64,000 nt of DNA, from assembly GCF_012489685.1 (NCBI RefSeq), contig NC_080042.1, positions 51,450,066 to 51,514,065 of the forward strand, written 5' to 3'. Position numbers and translations under genes: made by a program. The notes beneath the pieces were generated by a model that had not been told where the DNA came from, searched no databases, and saw only the letters and a list, made by a program, of their open reading frames with translations. This document shows positions 47,301 to 59,258 of this stretch, piece by piece. Numbering within the stretch: position 1 is the first letter of the stretch; each line of letters begins with the position of its first letter. The DNA is from Lotus japonicus (taxonomy: Eukaryota > Streptophyta > Magnoliopsida > Fabales > Fabaceae).

Positions 47301-50300
47301 TGACAATGTGCAGATTTTGGAAAAGATGAGGCATTTGGTGTTATTCATTGAGCGGAATTTGGAAGAGAAGGTACTTTATTGTATCAATTATGTTTTTCAC
47401 AAGTGGTTAATTGCTGCTGAAGTCTGTAAGTGCTTTTATACTATCACTGAAGGTGTTTGAATTAGCATTATAGGAGTTAACAACTCTTGATGAAGTTGGG
47501 GTTCACCGACTCACCATTAGTCATGTCAAGGAGAGAGTATATTGAAAATATTAGTTAGTGTTTTTCACTCTTCTATTATAATTAGTGTCTGTTGTCTTCA
47601 TATGTCTAGCAAAACTTGTAGAGAGTAAAGTTGTGTATAAATTAGTAAAGATTAGATTATATAAATTATTTCTCTTTATTTATAGATTTATTATAGGTGC
47701 TTGCTGTGTACCTTGAGTCACCTTGAGTCAATTCAAGGCGTGGTACCCAAAATGAGTTAAATTAGTAGTAAAAATTAATATATCCGTTAAAAATTTAATT
47801 TTATTATATTATAGTAATGTAATATTCCATTGTTAGAGATGTGAAATTTGTTTTGTTGTGTTGTTTAACCTTTGTTCTTCCGTCAAATATGGACATTTGA
47901 CGCGCATCGCCACCACCATCGTTCGTCTTCACTACTCGTCTATTTTTCATTAAAAAATAAATTTTATGGAATGAAATTAATTGAAAAGTAAAATAAAATT
48001 TGAAAATGTAAGATTTATGTTGAACAACATAGTAATAATCCATTAAATAACATGATGTGGGTATCACACCCAAAAACAATTATGGGTACCACAGAATTTA
48101 CCTTTACTATATTATTTATGTTTTTTTGTTTCCAGGATGTTATTCGGTTAAGCTTTTTCTCTCAACCTGATGGCCCACTGATGGGAAATGGTTCCTTCAA
48201 GTCCTCAATGTTATTTCCAGGGTATGTGAGCAGGCTTCTAGTCCCAATTCTTTTATGTTTTAAATGTCTTGTGATGTGGTGTTGACTTTTTCTTATTGGT
48301 AGAATTAAAGAAGGACTATATCTTGGTCCACCACCAAAAGAAAAGCTTCCCAAGGTACATTGTTCTCCGTTGTTACTTGTTGACCTTTTATATATTGCCA
48401 CTGATAGTACATAACGGCGTTTATAATATTTCTGCAGAATTCTCCACTAGGATCTGTTTTGGTAGGGGCAATTTCATATGGGAAACTATCACTTGCTGAT
48501 CAAGGGGAGAGTAAAAATCCAGAAAAGCACCCTGCAGCGTGTTCGATTACTTATATAGTTCCCCCAAATAAGGTTACTCTTCCTTATAAGTTACCTATGT
48601 CCCTTTGTATGCTTTATAATTTGCAAATCCCACACACGTAAGTGACTGGTTTGAACAATCACCAAGCTGTGCTGTAGTTGAATCTTAATATCTAATAAGA
48701 TTCTCATTCTGTTGCAAGGTCGATGAGGACAAGGGAAAAGGTTCTTCCTTATCTTCCAAGAAGGCTGTGTCTGACCGTATAAAAGAAGAGGTATGCAAAT
48801 CCTACTTCAGAAAGAGAGCTCCCTTTTTTTCTTTTTTATCGTAGTGTCTATTTCACTAATGAAATTCATATACTTTTTTTTATAAAGATATGCATTGTCA
48901 AACAAATGATCGTAAATACATTGTGTATTTTAATTTTTCCTCGATTCGTTCATCAGGTAAGGGATGCAAAAATAAAAGTTCTGGGAAGCCTAAAACAAGA
49001 AACTGATGAAGAGCGTGTGGAGTGGAAAGAGCTATCTGCCTTGCTTAAAGTTAGTAAAGAAAACTTAATCTGAATTTGGAGATTTGTGATTGTCTTCCCC
49101 TTCACTTATTTGTTTAGTCTTTTAAATTTCATGTAATACCTATTTTTTTATTTTGCTATATATTTTCCGATAATTGTAATGAGATGGCTATTATCTGTAT
49201 TATAAATTAAATAGGACATAATATGTTATCTTTCCTTGCAGTCAGAATATCCAAAGCACACTCCATTGCTTGCAAAGATTTTGGAAGGTTTAGTTTCTAG
49301 GAGTAATATCAAAGACAAAATTCAACACGATGAAGAGGTAGATTTTGTTGGTAGCAAATAATTAATATGGATTGTTACTTGCTTCATCCTCATCTTTCTC
49401 TGATTTTCCTTTCGTTCGAGCTTCCACCATATTTGATTTTATACTTCTAAAATTTGAATGTTTTAAAGCTGGTCTCTGGAGTTTTGGGGTTTCATTATTT
49501 TATTGGATTATACCTCCTTCTCTCTCTCATCATGAATATGTTGAAATCATGTATTCAATAGTTTCCTATTATAGATGCAACCTTGCTTATGGAATATTAA
49601 AAAACTACAAACTAATTTAGAAATAATTTGGTAGTATAATCTTCATGCTGTGAACTTTTGATCTAACTATGGTTCTGCCTCGTTCTAGGCATTATATTGC
49701 TGAAATTAGGGATAAACCCCATCTTACAGATATTAGAATCACAGGTTCCTCATTCCCTGACTCACAAAACAAGCAAACAAAAACAAATATAGAAGAACTT
49801 TGAGGATAGCTTCATCCCTGCCTGTTGGGATGTATCAACGGGACAAAGTAAGGACAAGCTTTTGCTTATAAACTTGTCCATTAGTTAGGTTAGTAGTTTG
49901 TTAGAAGGGAGTAAGTTAGTTAGAAAGGGGACTAGAAGGGACTGATTAGATACACAGGGGGAAATCAGATAAGTGAGGATTCTTGAGAGCGAAAGGAAGA
50001 TCCTCTTTGAAGGGGCCTTGGGGAGGATTATTCTTGTTAGAAATATAATATAAAAACCATTCTCATGTCTTCACCCAACAACTTAAGCTGTTAGGATAGT
50101 TGGTCTATGACTTGGTATTAGTCTCTGGCCAATGTTGAAGAGGTTGATCCTTGTTTCTGCTATTATTGTAATAAAAAGTTGAACTTTAGAACAAAGTTGG
50201 TGGGTTTGAGCATGTTCTCGTTTCTCTTAGAATTAGGGTTAGGCCTAACTCTACCCCAAAAGCTAGCTCAGTGTTGAGGATACCCATTATGAAGACTATT

Positions 50301-53300
50301 TTAGCCTTATCTCTAGTCAATGTGGAATCTTTAACACACCCTCACGCTGAGGATTGTACATCTGGAGCATGGAATTTGCGGGTAGCCCTATAATAGGTCG
50401 TCTCCAATAAACAGATCTAGGTTATACTAATACCGTATTAGAATTCAGGATAGGTCTAACTCTACCCCAAAAGCTAGCTCAGGGTTGAGAGTTTCTCTAC
50501 CCATTATAAGGACTATTTTGACCATATCTCGAGTCAATGTGACACCTTAACAACTGCAAGCCCAATGAGCTCTTCAAGAGGTCCTAGAATTAGTTATAAT
50601 ATGCAACAAGCTTGGTGTATACAAACTTACATGCTCCATTTTGAAGGGGAGTGTTAGAAATAATGTAAATAGAGTTAATAGTCAGTAATTAGGGTAATTG
50701 TAAATTATGTATTCACATATCTTAGTGTATATATTATCCTCCGTTGTGTAACTCAAACCCAGATTCATTATTTGTGCTGGTGGGTGTATAACTAAGGATA
50801 TCATGATTACATTTTGCAGGTGATCGATGCAGCCAATGATGTGATTGACAGTATTGACTGCGAAGAGTTAGCCAAATTCTTTGCACTAAAAAATGATCCA
50901 GAAGATGAGGAAGCAGAGGTGCTCAATCTCGTTCCAATACTTCTAGCTATTCTCATAACCCAGTTTTGAAATGGTTACTAGGCAAAAGATGCAGAAATTT
51001 AGTATGTTACTATATGCATATAGTATGTTATTAGTACAGCATGGTACAGTAAATTAGGAGAGACATTACAAGGCCTAAGTGAGTCATAGAACTGGATCAG
51101 AATATGGAGAAAGAAACTAAATTTTTTTTAGTAATCCCTGCTTTTCACCTACTCCAGTGTGGAGAAGAGAGCCAGTTCAGTGTAAATTACAGAGGAAGTA
51201 GAAAATGAAACAGAATTGTTACACCTAGCTTTCGAGAGGCCAGTCCTCTCCCAAAAATTTAATACAACTGAATGATTGCCCCTTTCTACACTAACAGTCT
51301 ATTTATAAGCAAGTAACTGACTGCCTAACTGCTAACAGACTAAGGCCCAATAAAGTGGCGCACTGAAATAGTCAGTTAAACTAACTAATTTGGGATTTAA
51401 TTCCCTACAGCCTTTCTATTTCTCCTATGATAGGCCTTGGTGATCAGAGGTCTAAAGTCTATCAGTGAGGTAACTATAGCCCTAGCAATTGGAGACAAGT
51501 AACAGCTAATCAGTCTGTGCTGACACTAATTTAGCTTCCAGCTACTAATTTATGATGTGCTGACACTAACAATTAACATGTGCTGAATCTAATGGTTACC
51601 GTTGAGGTCAATCAACCTCTATATGTCAAATTTGAGTCCTCAGTCCTCACCTCTTGAGAGTGAGGACTCTCTTAATCAACTCTCCTCAATGAGTCATTTG
51701 GCTTCTCCTGCACTTTCACCATTTTATTTCATTCCTCTCAAGTTTCTTGCTTAAATTTTGTCGATTCCAATAGTTCCATTTATTAGTGTCAAAATTTCTG
51801 TAACTATAAATTTAGACTTCAGAGATTGAATTTTGAGACACTATCAAATTAATAGACATGAGTGGTGGTGTATCTAAATTCACATGATTTCTTCCATTTC
51901 CATAATTTCAAAAGTTATCGCTTTAATCAACTCATATAGTGAAATGCAGTTCTACCCTTGAAAATGACTATTTTTCTTAAAATACTCTCTTCCTTCTTAA
52001 TATATGTTGTTTGACCATTGGTTGACACTTTTCTGTTTTTTTTTTTTGCTTTTATTTTCTTCAAAATTTCAATAACTAGTTATTTAAAGTTCTCATGTTT
52101 AAGTTAAAAATATTTTATTTCTGTTAGCTCTCTCATAATAATTACATTTTAATTTTCCTTTTTATATAACCATTGATACTCTCAAATTAATTTCTTTCAT
52201 ATTTCTATGTTACTCTAAAATTTCCTCTTTTTCCTAAATCTCTTTATGCGCTCGCTTCGTTGAATAATTATGCTTATCTTCTTTGTAATTTTAAATTTAT
52301 CAAAAGTTTCACAATATTTATGCAATGCATAAGCATGCAAGACTGGTAAGAGCAAAGATTTGTTGTTATTGTTTTTTTTTTTGAAAGATAAACATCTTAT
52401 TGAATTCTATGAAGAGACATGAGAACAACCTTCTTAGGAAATAGGTGAAAAAGAAAATACCCACCCAAAATACATCTTTAGAAGTCATGGATCTCTAGAT
52501 TCCACCTATGCAGTACATTAACAGCTAGCAAAAATCAGTACCCTCTTACAAGTAGAAGCCCAAACAAAATTGAAGACAAAAAACAAAAAAGACACCTTTA
52601 GGTGGGTATTTTTTTTGTTGTTATTGTTTAATGAAACTAGAAGCATGAATACACATCTCAGACTATCACAATTATATAATCTGTTATCTATTTGTGTATT
52701 AAGCAGCATGCATCATAATCAAACTTTATTGTACACCTCTTCTCTATTTGGAAATTTCCATCTTTCTTTCTATATTTCAAATTAGGTGCCAGTCGATAAA
52801 GCACCATAAACTGCAGGCTAAATTTGAGGACCCATTTAAATTTTTGTGAAACTGTAGGGATTTTAACTACGCAGTTTTAATATATATGGGGACCTAAGTT
52901 CTCAATCACTAGAGCGACTTAATTGAAAATTCTCAACTAGTTAGGACCCAGTCCTGTAGATTAATTTAGCCTTCAATTAACTTAGTCTAGAAATTATGGA
53001 GTTGATAATAGTGTAAACTTTTGCCCTGATGGTATCTCACATTTTCTTCACAAAGTTTATCATAAAAGTTAATTCTTTGTTTATAAATGAATGGTGCACT
53101 ACTTTCACAATGCACAGTGGTACTTGAGAATTGAGAATAAATTTCAACGGATATCCTTATGAATTGCTCTATTTATTTGTACTTAGCATACTGATTTTGT
53201 GTGTTTCCTTTCTTAAGGAATTGTTAGTTTGATTTCTGTTTTAATGTTCTGTTCTTTCTTTCCAATTTACCAAAAAAAGCATACTGATTTTTTTATCATA

Positions 53301-54977
53301 CATGAAAAAACAAATCCAACATTTATTTACATTAGTAAAAATGAACTATTGGACCATTTTCTAGAATACTAATGTTTCCAATGCTTAATTTCTATCTCAC
53401 TGTAGAATATCAAGAAAAAGTTTGAGTCAGCTCGAGACCAGTTAGCAGAGGCACTTTACCAGAAGGGGCTTGCGCTGGCAGAGATCGAGTCTTTAAAGGT
53501 TAGAGCTTCTATTCTTTTTTTCTCTTCAGCTATCATAATATGAAAACATGCTAAGCAATGTGAAGAACCTGGCAGATGATATTTCAGAAGTCAGTTTCAT
53601 TTGTCATGTTAGGTTGATAGAGAACTTCGATCCAAAGTAGCTGTTTAAAGCAGTAGTGCTTGGTCTTGTAAAAATATTCAAAATATCTTGAAGAATAGGA
53701 TATCCTTGCAAACTAAGATCAAAATTGAATTATTCTTCTCATGTGCAAACCACGCCTATTATGTATATATAATTTCTTGTAAATCAGCAGTTGTCGTCGG
53801 CATGATATTACCAATATTGTTGCCCACAAGTACTATATACTATAGCTATTGCTATTGAAGTCAACAGCTTTTCACATTCAGGCTCCTATGGTTATTTTGA
53901 ACTTACTCATGCATTATACTTCGTGAGAAAATGTCAAAGGAGTCCGTAGTTATTTTTCCATTATGATAATTGTAACATATAGTTATTTTTTCTATCGAAT
54001 AAAAGTTGGCAGACTTGACTTGGTGTATATTGTCAAAGGACGTAGATAAGTTCTTGGCTTTGGAGGCGGGGACAGGAGGTGCAAGAAAAGATGTGGACAA
54101 TGAGCAATCTACAGATGATGGCAGCCATCCAGATTCGTTCGAAGAGAATTTTCAAGAACTGAGGAAATGGGTTGATGTAAAGTCACCTAAATATGGAATC
54201 CTCTTAGTAACACGCGAGAGGCGTTCTCAAAGGCTTGGGACAGCGTTAAAGGTATTTTCTTTTGCAAGTCATTGCATTGGTTGCTGCATGGATGATAATT
54301 GACCAATTTATTAATTACTAACAGTATCATATGACATGCTGGTGTCTATTCAAGTTCAAAGACCGAAAGTTCTCGTTGCTCCTTAATAAGAGATTATTTT
54401 TGGATAGTTAAATATTATCTTTGTGGTAAAAACTGACCAAAACATTGAACAACATTTATTCATAGTTTAATGGTCGAAAAGGAGGAATTAATTGTGTTTT
54501 CAATTTTTTTATAATATAAATAAGAAACATAATGAAAATATAATTTTTGTTCATAACAGGTAATATGATTGTATTCAAAGTTTAGTCGATGTAACATTCA
54601 AAAGTTGTAACATTATGAATTACATCATGACAATATTTCAAATAAGCACCTGGTTTACACCTGAGTGGTCGGTTTTTCAGTTGAATGCGCCGGTATGATC
54701 CAGTCCAGTTTCGTGATTGATAGATAAAGTTGTGTTTATGTGGAAGCTTACTTTATGCTTTTAATGATGATATGTGATGAGGGAAGGGGCATTGATTAGA
54801 TAAATTACTATGATTCAGGTACTGTGTGACATAATTCAAGATGATGCAGAGCCTGCCAAGAAGAAATTCTATGAACTAAAGCTCTCTTTGCTTGATGAGA
54901 TTGGATGGACACATTTAGCAACTTATGAGAGACAATGGATGCTTGTGCGTTTCCCTCCAAGCTTGCCCCTTTTCTAG
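34824..54977 (+). CDS. TPP2: Tripeptidyl-peptidase II (subtilisin-like serine peptidase)
   Basis: TPP2 forms giant cytosolic complexes that cut tripeptides from peptides released by the proteasome. Exons: 34824-35028, 35348-35426, 35529-35602, 36489-36598, 36703-36783, 37406-37492, 38303-38445, 39941-40091, 40169-40291, 40474-40557, 40657-40844, 40945-41119, 41215-41336, 41418-41497, 42335-42393, 42512-42666, 43313-43491, 44554-44666, 45289-45459, 45899-46024, 46136-46236, 46316-46433, 46809-46888, 47298-47370, 48136-48221, 48303-48354, 48438-48572, 48719-48790, 48957-49049, 49242-49337, 50820-50918, 53406-53498, 54039-54251 and 54819-54977. They total 3,975 bases (1,324 residues). Catalytic motifs: Asp69 (IFDSGVDP), His296 (SPHATHVAG), Asn394 (SSAGNSGP) and Ser482 (NGTSMASP). 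The usual Gly after the catalytic His is Ala here. The C-terminus is [10 protein letters not shown]. The ATG fits PCSS...[15 protein letters not shown]. The acceptor at 54039 is the least certain border. Confidence 0.93.
37541..38170. mobile_element. Stowaway-type MITE (outer copy) in TPP2 intron 6
   Basis: The left terminus is TA then GTCCCTCCGTTCCTATTTAT. The right terminus is AATAGGAAAGGGGGAAG then TA, its approximate complement. A second MITE (37846-38151) interrupts the right terminal repeat. The TA target duplication is typical of Tc1/mariner-derived MITEs. Confidence 0.7.
37846..38151. mobile_element. Stowaway-type MITE (inner copy)
   Basis: 306 bp with near-perfect terminal inverted repeats CTCCCTCCGTTCCTAAATAT and its complement at the right, flanked by TA on both sides (37844-37845, 38152-38153). 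It is inserted in the right end of the outer MITE. Confidence 0.88.
39229..39633 (-). mobile_element. TRIM element, TPP2 intron 7
   Basis: This is the same family as 12834-13175. Terminal repeats lie at 39229-39344 and 39520-39633. On the minus strand the inner edge reads TGGTATTAGAG, close to the tRNA-Met primer site. The flanks ATTTA and ATTTT may be a target duplication with one change. The orientation is the same as the other two copies. Confidence 0.78.
44348..44381. repeat. (GT)n(GA)n microsatellite in TPP2 intron 17
   Basis: An uninterrupted GT run of about nine units changes directly into about ten GA units. Likely polymorphic in length. Confidence 0.95.
47117..47297 (+). repeat. Tandem duplication of about 90 bp covering a TPP2 splice acceptor
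   Basis: Copies at 47117-47205 and 47206-47297 start GCAAGTTGAATATTTCTAG and end TTTATTTGTTTCA. The second ends in the functional CAG acceptor of exon 24. The first has CATCG at that place and so lacks an AG. The copies differ at several positions. Confidence 0.85.
49826..50100. mobile_element. Possible solo LTR in TPP2 intron 30
   Basis: The stretch starts TGTTGGGATGTATCAACGGG and contains purine-rich, repeat-like DNA (for example GTTAGAAGGGAGTAAG). It resembles a copia LTR, but no end or target duplication is clear. Confidence 0.3.
50225..50552 (-). mobile_element. TRIM element, TPP2 intron 30
   Basis: Third copy of the family. The terminal repeats at 50225-50336 and 50436-50552 share TAGAATT, GGCCTAACTCTACCCC and AAAGCTAGCTCAG with the other copies. 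The inner edge on the minus strand reads ACGGTATTAG, a decayed primer site. No target duplication was recognised, so this copy is probably older. Confidence 0.72.
50575..50790 (+). mobile_element. Copia 3'-end remnant with partial LTR in TPP2 intron 30
   Basis: A short frame [14 protein letters not shown] resembles the end of copia RNase H. It is followed by the polypurine-like tract TTTTGAAGGGGAG and an LTR start TGTTAGAAATAATG at about 50651. The LTR end is unclear and the rest of the element is missing. Confidence 0.5.
51160..51413 (-). mobile_element. Possible solo LTR in TPP2 intron 31
   Basis: On the minus strand the sequence starts TGTAGGGAATTAAATCCC and has a CTTATAAATAG TATA-like box and T-rich DNA. 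This fits an LTR promoter layout. No target duplication was found and the left border is a guess. Confidence 0.35.
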
Positions 54978-55674
54978 GGCCCACTGTTAGGAAGTATGTG
55001 GGTAGCACTGCTATGACTCGGTGCCATTTCCTTTTTCCTCAACATTCTGTTACTGTGAGGACATTTGTAACATTAGATCATGAAGTATGATTATGATCCA
55101 TCTTGTCTATTTGAGCACATGGGAATTTTGCCATTCAGGTGTATTGCTAATACTTCAGTGTGGCTGCCAGCCTGCCACATCAAGGGGTCACAAATTCCCC
55201 TTTAGATTAATGTGGTAATTACAGAATAAAGTTTTCACTTGTCTCTTCTGATAGTTGTTCCTATTCTTTATAATTGAGTCTCTCTTCTTTAGGGTGATTG
55301 TGAGCTGTTAAATGAGTTTACTTTGGTCGTCTCTCATGTGTTGAGACCAATGATGATAACCTTAGATTATAGAAGAAAAACAAGTGGAGATGTACTTAAA
55401 ATCAGAAACAGAAACTACTGGATCTGGATTGCTATTTGGTTCCACAGATCAGAACTGATGCTAAAACAGGGAAAAATAACCAGTATGGAAATTCCTTTAA
55501 GACTTGAGTGTTCTTCAGCCCCTTTGAGAAAAAACATGTTTCTTTCACATCTAAGGAGCATATTGAGGTTTAGGGCCCGTTTGATGGTTAGAATATAATT
55601 CGAGAAAAGTTGAATAATGGCACGACAAGAGCGAGATAAGCTCTAAATTAATAATTTTAAAAAATGAGTGAGCG
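54978..55674 (+). other. TPP2 3' UTR and downstream DNA
   Basis: An AATAAA signal lies at about 55224-55229, about 250 bp after the stop, and could direct polyadenylation. Past it I see no recognised gene. A 91-codon open frame at 55323-55598 has no family resemblance. Confidence 0.45.
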
Positions 55675-55682
55675 TATTATTT

Positions 55683-56295
55683 TTGCGAAAAAATGTATGA
55701 AACTACCTGAGCTTTATATCTTTTGCAAAGAAACACCATTAACTATAATTTCATCTTATTCGATTCTTAAATTCTAAATTTCATTATTATAGAACATTGT
55801 GCTAACCTTAGTTAATCCAACATTGGCTAATAGTCCTTACCATTAATCCTTTTTATGTTTCAAATAATTTATCAACTTAAAAAAAGGTGACATAACCTTT
55901 TCAAATGTTCAAATAAAAATTAAAAAATAAAACGTTATAATCTTCCTAATTGTTAGAAAAAAGTTGATATTTTTTAAAAATATATTATAAGATCAAAATT
56001 TTAAACAACGTTTTCTTCTTTTAGTTTCCTGTTTCTTTTTTATTTTTATTTAAACATTTGAAAATTTTATTTGATTTTTGAATTAGAAAATGATAATAAA
56101 TGATTTAAAAATTAAAAAAGAATTAATAGTCAGGATTATTAACCCTTGATGAGTAAACACTAGTTAACAAAAGGACCTATTGCAATGATAGTTAGAATTT
56201 AGGGATTAGTTAGGATGATATTACAGTTAATGGTGTTAATTAATTTGCAAAAGCAATAAAGTTTAAGGTGGTTTCATGCATTTCCTCTTAAAAAA
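55683..56295. mobile_element. Foldback/MITE-like element with long imperfect inverted repeats
   Basis: About 130-150 bp at the left (ATGTATGAAACTACCTGAG, then ACACCATTAACT) reappears inverted at the right (complement ATGCATGAAACCACCTTAA, then ACACCATTAACT). TATTATTT on both sides (55675-55682, 56296-56303) may be the target duplication. The interior is AT-rich with no coding sequence. Confidence 0.65.
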
Positions 56296-56708
56296 TATTA
56301 TTTATAACATATGTTTTTTTAAAATTATTTTATATTTAAATTATAAATAATTATAAAAGTACAAAAATAATTTTCAGTAAGTAATAGCTGATAATAAGAG
56401 AAAATAAATCTACATGTATGATTAATAAATCAATATTTATAAGTGAGTAGGCTATTTTTGTGTTAGTGAATTGATCCCTCGATTTTCCCCTTCCCAACTC
56501 ATATGTCTCTCAATTCTTACCACCTGAGCTATACTTTGGAGACCACCATGCTTTATTGGGAAAAGACAAGTTAAGGTAGTATTAATTTTTTTTTTACCAA
56601 AAATTCTTTTATAGTCAGTATTGCTTAAAATTACATTTTTATAGTAATTCATTTGACCAACTATTAAATTCATTACTCGAAAGGATTTATTTTAATAACG
56701 TAATAAAT

Positions 56709-57252
56709 TCTTCCGATGTATAAAAAAAAAACATAAATGAACATTGATGGGGCTGTCAGCTCTAGTTTTGTTTCTAGTTGGGGTGACGTGATTCGCAATG
56801 CGGAGGGCAATTGGATCACAGGTTTCAGTCGTAACCTGGGGACGATAGCAACGACGAATGTCTTTCTCACTGAGTAGCTGGCAGTGGAGACGACGGTGGA
56901 GCTTGTCATGGCCTTAGATTTAACCCAGGTGATTGTCGAGTCAGATTCGCTGGAGTTAGTGTCTCTGCTGTGTTCCCAGGACACTAGAACTCACCGTTAT
57001 GAGCAGGTGGTCTCGAAGATCCTTCAGCTTCAGGCAGCTTATGGTAGCTTGTTTTTCCCACACACGCCACAGACTTCTAACTCTTTGGCGGATTATTTAG
57101 CCAAGGTTGGGCTGAACCACCACTATGGAATTCATGGCTTTGATAGTCGATTTGGTGAATGACATTCTCTTCTTGCTAGAGATATTGGCACTAGTTCTAG
57201 TGTTGCTGGTTAGCTTTTTGCTTGGCCTCCCCCTCCTTGTAACAAAAAAAAA
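56709..57252 (+). mobile_element. 5'-truncated L1-type LINE copy with poly(A) tail
   Basis: The insert carries a LINE RNase H domain and ends in a poly(A) run (57244-57254). It is flanked by a 15-bp duplication, AATAAC(G/A)TAATAAAT, at 56694-56708 and 57253-57267 with one mismatch. This is the normal signature of target-primed reverse transcription. Confidence 0.85.
56739..57162 (+). pseudogene. LINE RNase H-like domain, one in-frame stop
   Basis: The frame reads MNIDGAVSSSFVSSWGDVIR, then NLGTIATTNVFLTE, a TAG at 56875-56877, then LAVETTVELVMALDLTQVIV and ESDSLELVSLL. This is the reverse-transcriptase-associated RNase H fold at the end of plant LINE ORF2. The stop and the missing upstream RT make it inactive. 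Confidence 0.8.
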
Positions 57253-57267
57253 AATAACATAATAAAT

Positions 57268-58091
57268 ATTTTGAATTGTAACAATAAAATTTTAAATTTT
57301 TTTTGACATAGAAATTTAGAAATTAACTCAATCTATAATTACTTTTATAAAAAAACTCAATCTATAATTGATTAAAAATGATCACAAATTGTATAAAAAA
57401 TATTGAAAATGAGATAAAAAAAAAAAGAAATGTAGATAAATAAAAGTATGATTTAATGGTCATTTAAGAATATGAAGCGGTGCTCTTGAAGAGTCATGTC
57501 CGATTGAAAACAACGCAATTGCAAATTATTATATTTTATAATTTTGGCTAATTTTTCAATAATATCTTCAGCATTAATCTAAATAACGTACATGAAATGG
57601 TATATATATGCATAATCTAGCCTGGTATAACATCGTGTGAAAAATTCAACATAAATTATTTTTAAATTTTTGGATGACTTTAGCCCAGATCTTTATCATC
57701 CTTAGCTAATTCTACTTGATAATTTTAAAGTCCCCTACCCTAACCATTCTATACCAAATTGTTTCAAAACGAAGGAATTAAGTTTAATTTTGGAGTCAAA
57801 TGACATAAAGAGAAATTTTTTCCCAATAAGATGCCCTTTATCTTTATTTGAATAATAGATATATAAAGCTACACCACAATGGTTGCCAACTACACAGTAG
57901 GAAAATAACATAAAGGGAACACATTCAAAAACAACACATCCAACGGTAATTGAAATTCAAATCATAAGCAACCCAAACTATATCTCATACATGAAACTAG
58001 TTAAGGTTGTGTGCTATGGAAATTAAAAACAATACTAGACTAGAAAACAGAAAGGGCATCATCTTCATCATATCGTCATGGGATGATGATC
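57268..58091. other. AT-rich DNA and 3' flank of the MADS gene
   Basis: No open frame or repeat with clear ends. The right part (about 57850-58091) is probably the 3' UTR of the minus-strand MADS gene. Confidence 0.4.
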
Positions 58092-58832
58092 TTAGTAGAA
58101 GCCAGGGGGTCCATCGTATGCTCCCATGTTGTTAAATATTCCACCAAACAAATGATGGCCCTGCTTCATGGAGCCCTCAAAAAACTGTGGTGCAAACACC
58201 TGAGGAGGAGGTGATTGTGGGTGGTGGGGAGGGATCATGACATTGGACGAACCAGAAGCAAAAAACATATGAGTTGGTGGGTTAGTAGTGGCAGTACTAG
58301 CAGCGGGAGCACCATGAATGCGAGTCCTGTCACAATAGCGACTGATCTGTTTCTTAAGCTCATTCAAGGCCATCCTAAATTGCTCAAGCTTAGGCCTATC
58401 CATCTCTTCAATCTGACAAGCCCACCAAAACTGAGCTTGTGCCGCCTTGTGTAGGCGATTCAGCTCCTCACCGTGATTCCTCACGGTGTCCAATAGGTTG
58501 TTGATTTGAGAGAGCTCCACGTTGAGCTCATGCACCTTGGAGTTGCGTTGAGCCTCAATGTACTGCATGGTATCAGAGGTTTGGGGTGGTGCTTGAGAGA
58601 AGTAGCGCTTGATGACGGCCTCAACACTTGGGTGGCCAAAAGAGAATACCTTTTCACCTGGCGAGAAGACAACAAGAGCAATCTCCACGTCGCATAGGAT
58701 GCATAGCTCGCTGGCTTTCTTAAAGAGTCCACTACGACGCTTTGAGAAAGTGACTTGGAGGTTGCTTTCATTTGTCATTTTTTTCATTTCAATTTTTTGC
58801 CTTCCGAGACTTTTCCTTCTGGAGGTTGACAT
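58092..58832 (-). CDS. Type I (M-alpha) MADS-box transcription factor, AGL62-like
   Basis: A single-exon gene of 246 residues. The MADS domain occupies about residues 10-68 (GRQKIEMKKMTNESNLQVTF, then SKRRSGLFKKASELCILCD, then VVFSPGEKVFSFGHPSVE). FSFGHPSVE right behind it is typical of the AGL62/AGL61 group. A coiled-coil-like middle (about 90-165) has a WW pair, and the C-terminus is rich in Pro, Phe and Gly. Type I genes normally lack introns and have no K-box, and both hold here. Relatives act in female gametophyte and endosperm development; that role is inferred for this copy. The DNA-binding domain shows no lesion. The ATG at 58832 is the first in frame and sits about 85 bp from a TATA box. 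Confidence 0.93.
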   Translation of the reverse strand: MSTSRRKSLGRQKIEMKKMTNESNLQVTFSKRRSGLFKKASELCILCDVEIALVVFSPGEKVFSFGHPSVEAVIKRYFSQAPPQTSDTMQYIEAQRNSKVHELNVELSQINNLLDTVRNHGEELNRLHKAAQAQFWWACQIEEMDRPKLEQFRMALNELKKQISRYCDRTRIHGAPAASTATTNPPTHMFFASGSSNVMIPPHHPQSPPPQVFAPQFFEGSMKQGHHLFGGIFNNMGAYDGPPGFY

Positions 58833-58915
58833 GGTTGCAGGCTGAATGAAATCAAGAGAAATTGCGGGTCTAAAGGATGTGTTGCAAGCACATTTTAGAA
58901 TGGGTGTGAAGGAGT

Positions 58916-58925
58916 CTTTTTATAG
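58916..58925 (-). promoter_or_regulatory. TATA box of the MADS gene
   Basis: The minus strand reads CTATAAAAAG about 85-90 bp upstream of the start codon, a normal distance for a short 5' UTR. Confidence 0.55.
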
Positions 58926-59258
58926 ACATTTAATAGGCGTAACTTTTCATTGCATTGAAATATTTCTTGATTAAGAGATTGTGCATATCCCCTTGCATAG
59001 TTAATATGGTAGGAAATTCATTTTGAAAGAATAGTGCTCTAGAGACACACTTGTTCGTAGTATTTCTCTACTTAACAGTGTATGAATAAACAGTTGGAAA
59101 TAGATGTAAATGATATTGGGCCACCCATGAAGCAATCATTTTATAAGAAAGAGATTCCAAACATTTATTCCAAAAAAATCAATTTACAAAGATGATAGTT
59201 GTTCTTGATTGCTGTTAAAAAAATAAAAAAAATTAATATGTCAAAAGTATAAAATATA

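Noticed and set aside
47400..48135. Extra exon candidates in TPP2 intron 24
   Set aside because: Exons 24 and 25 join in phase into conserved sequence without them; the frames there have no TPP2 similarity.
55323..55598. 91-codon frame downstream of TPP2
   Set aside because: No recognised domain and past the likely poly(A) signal.
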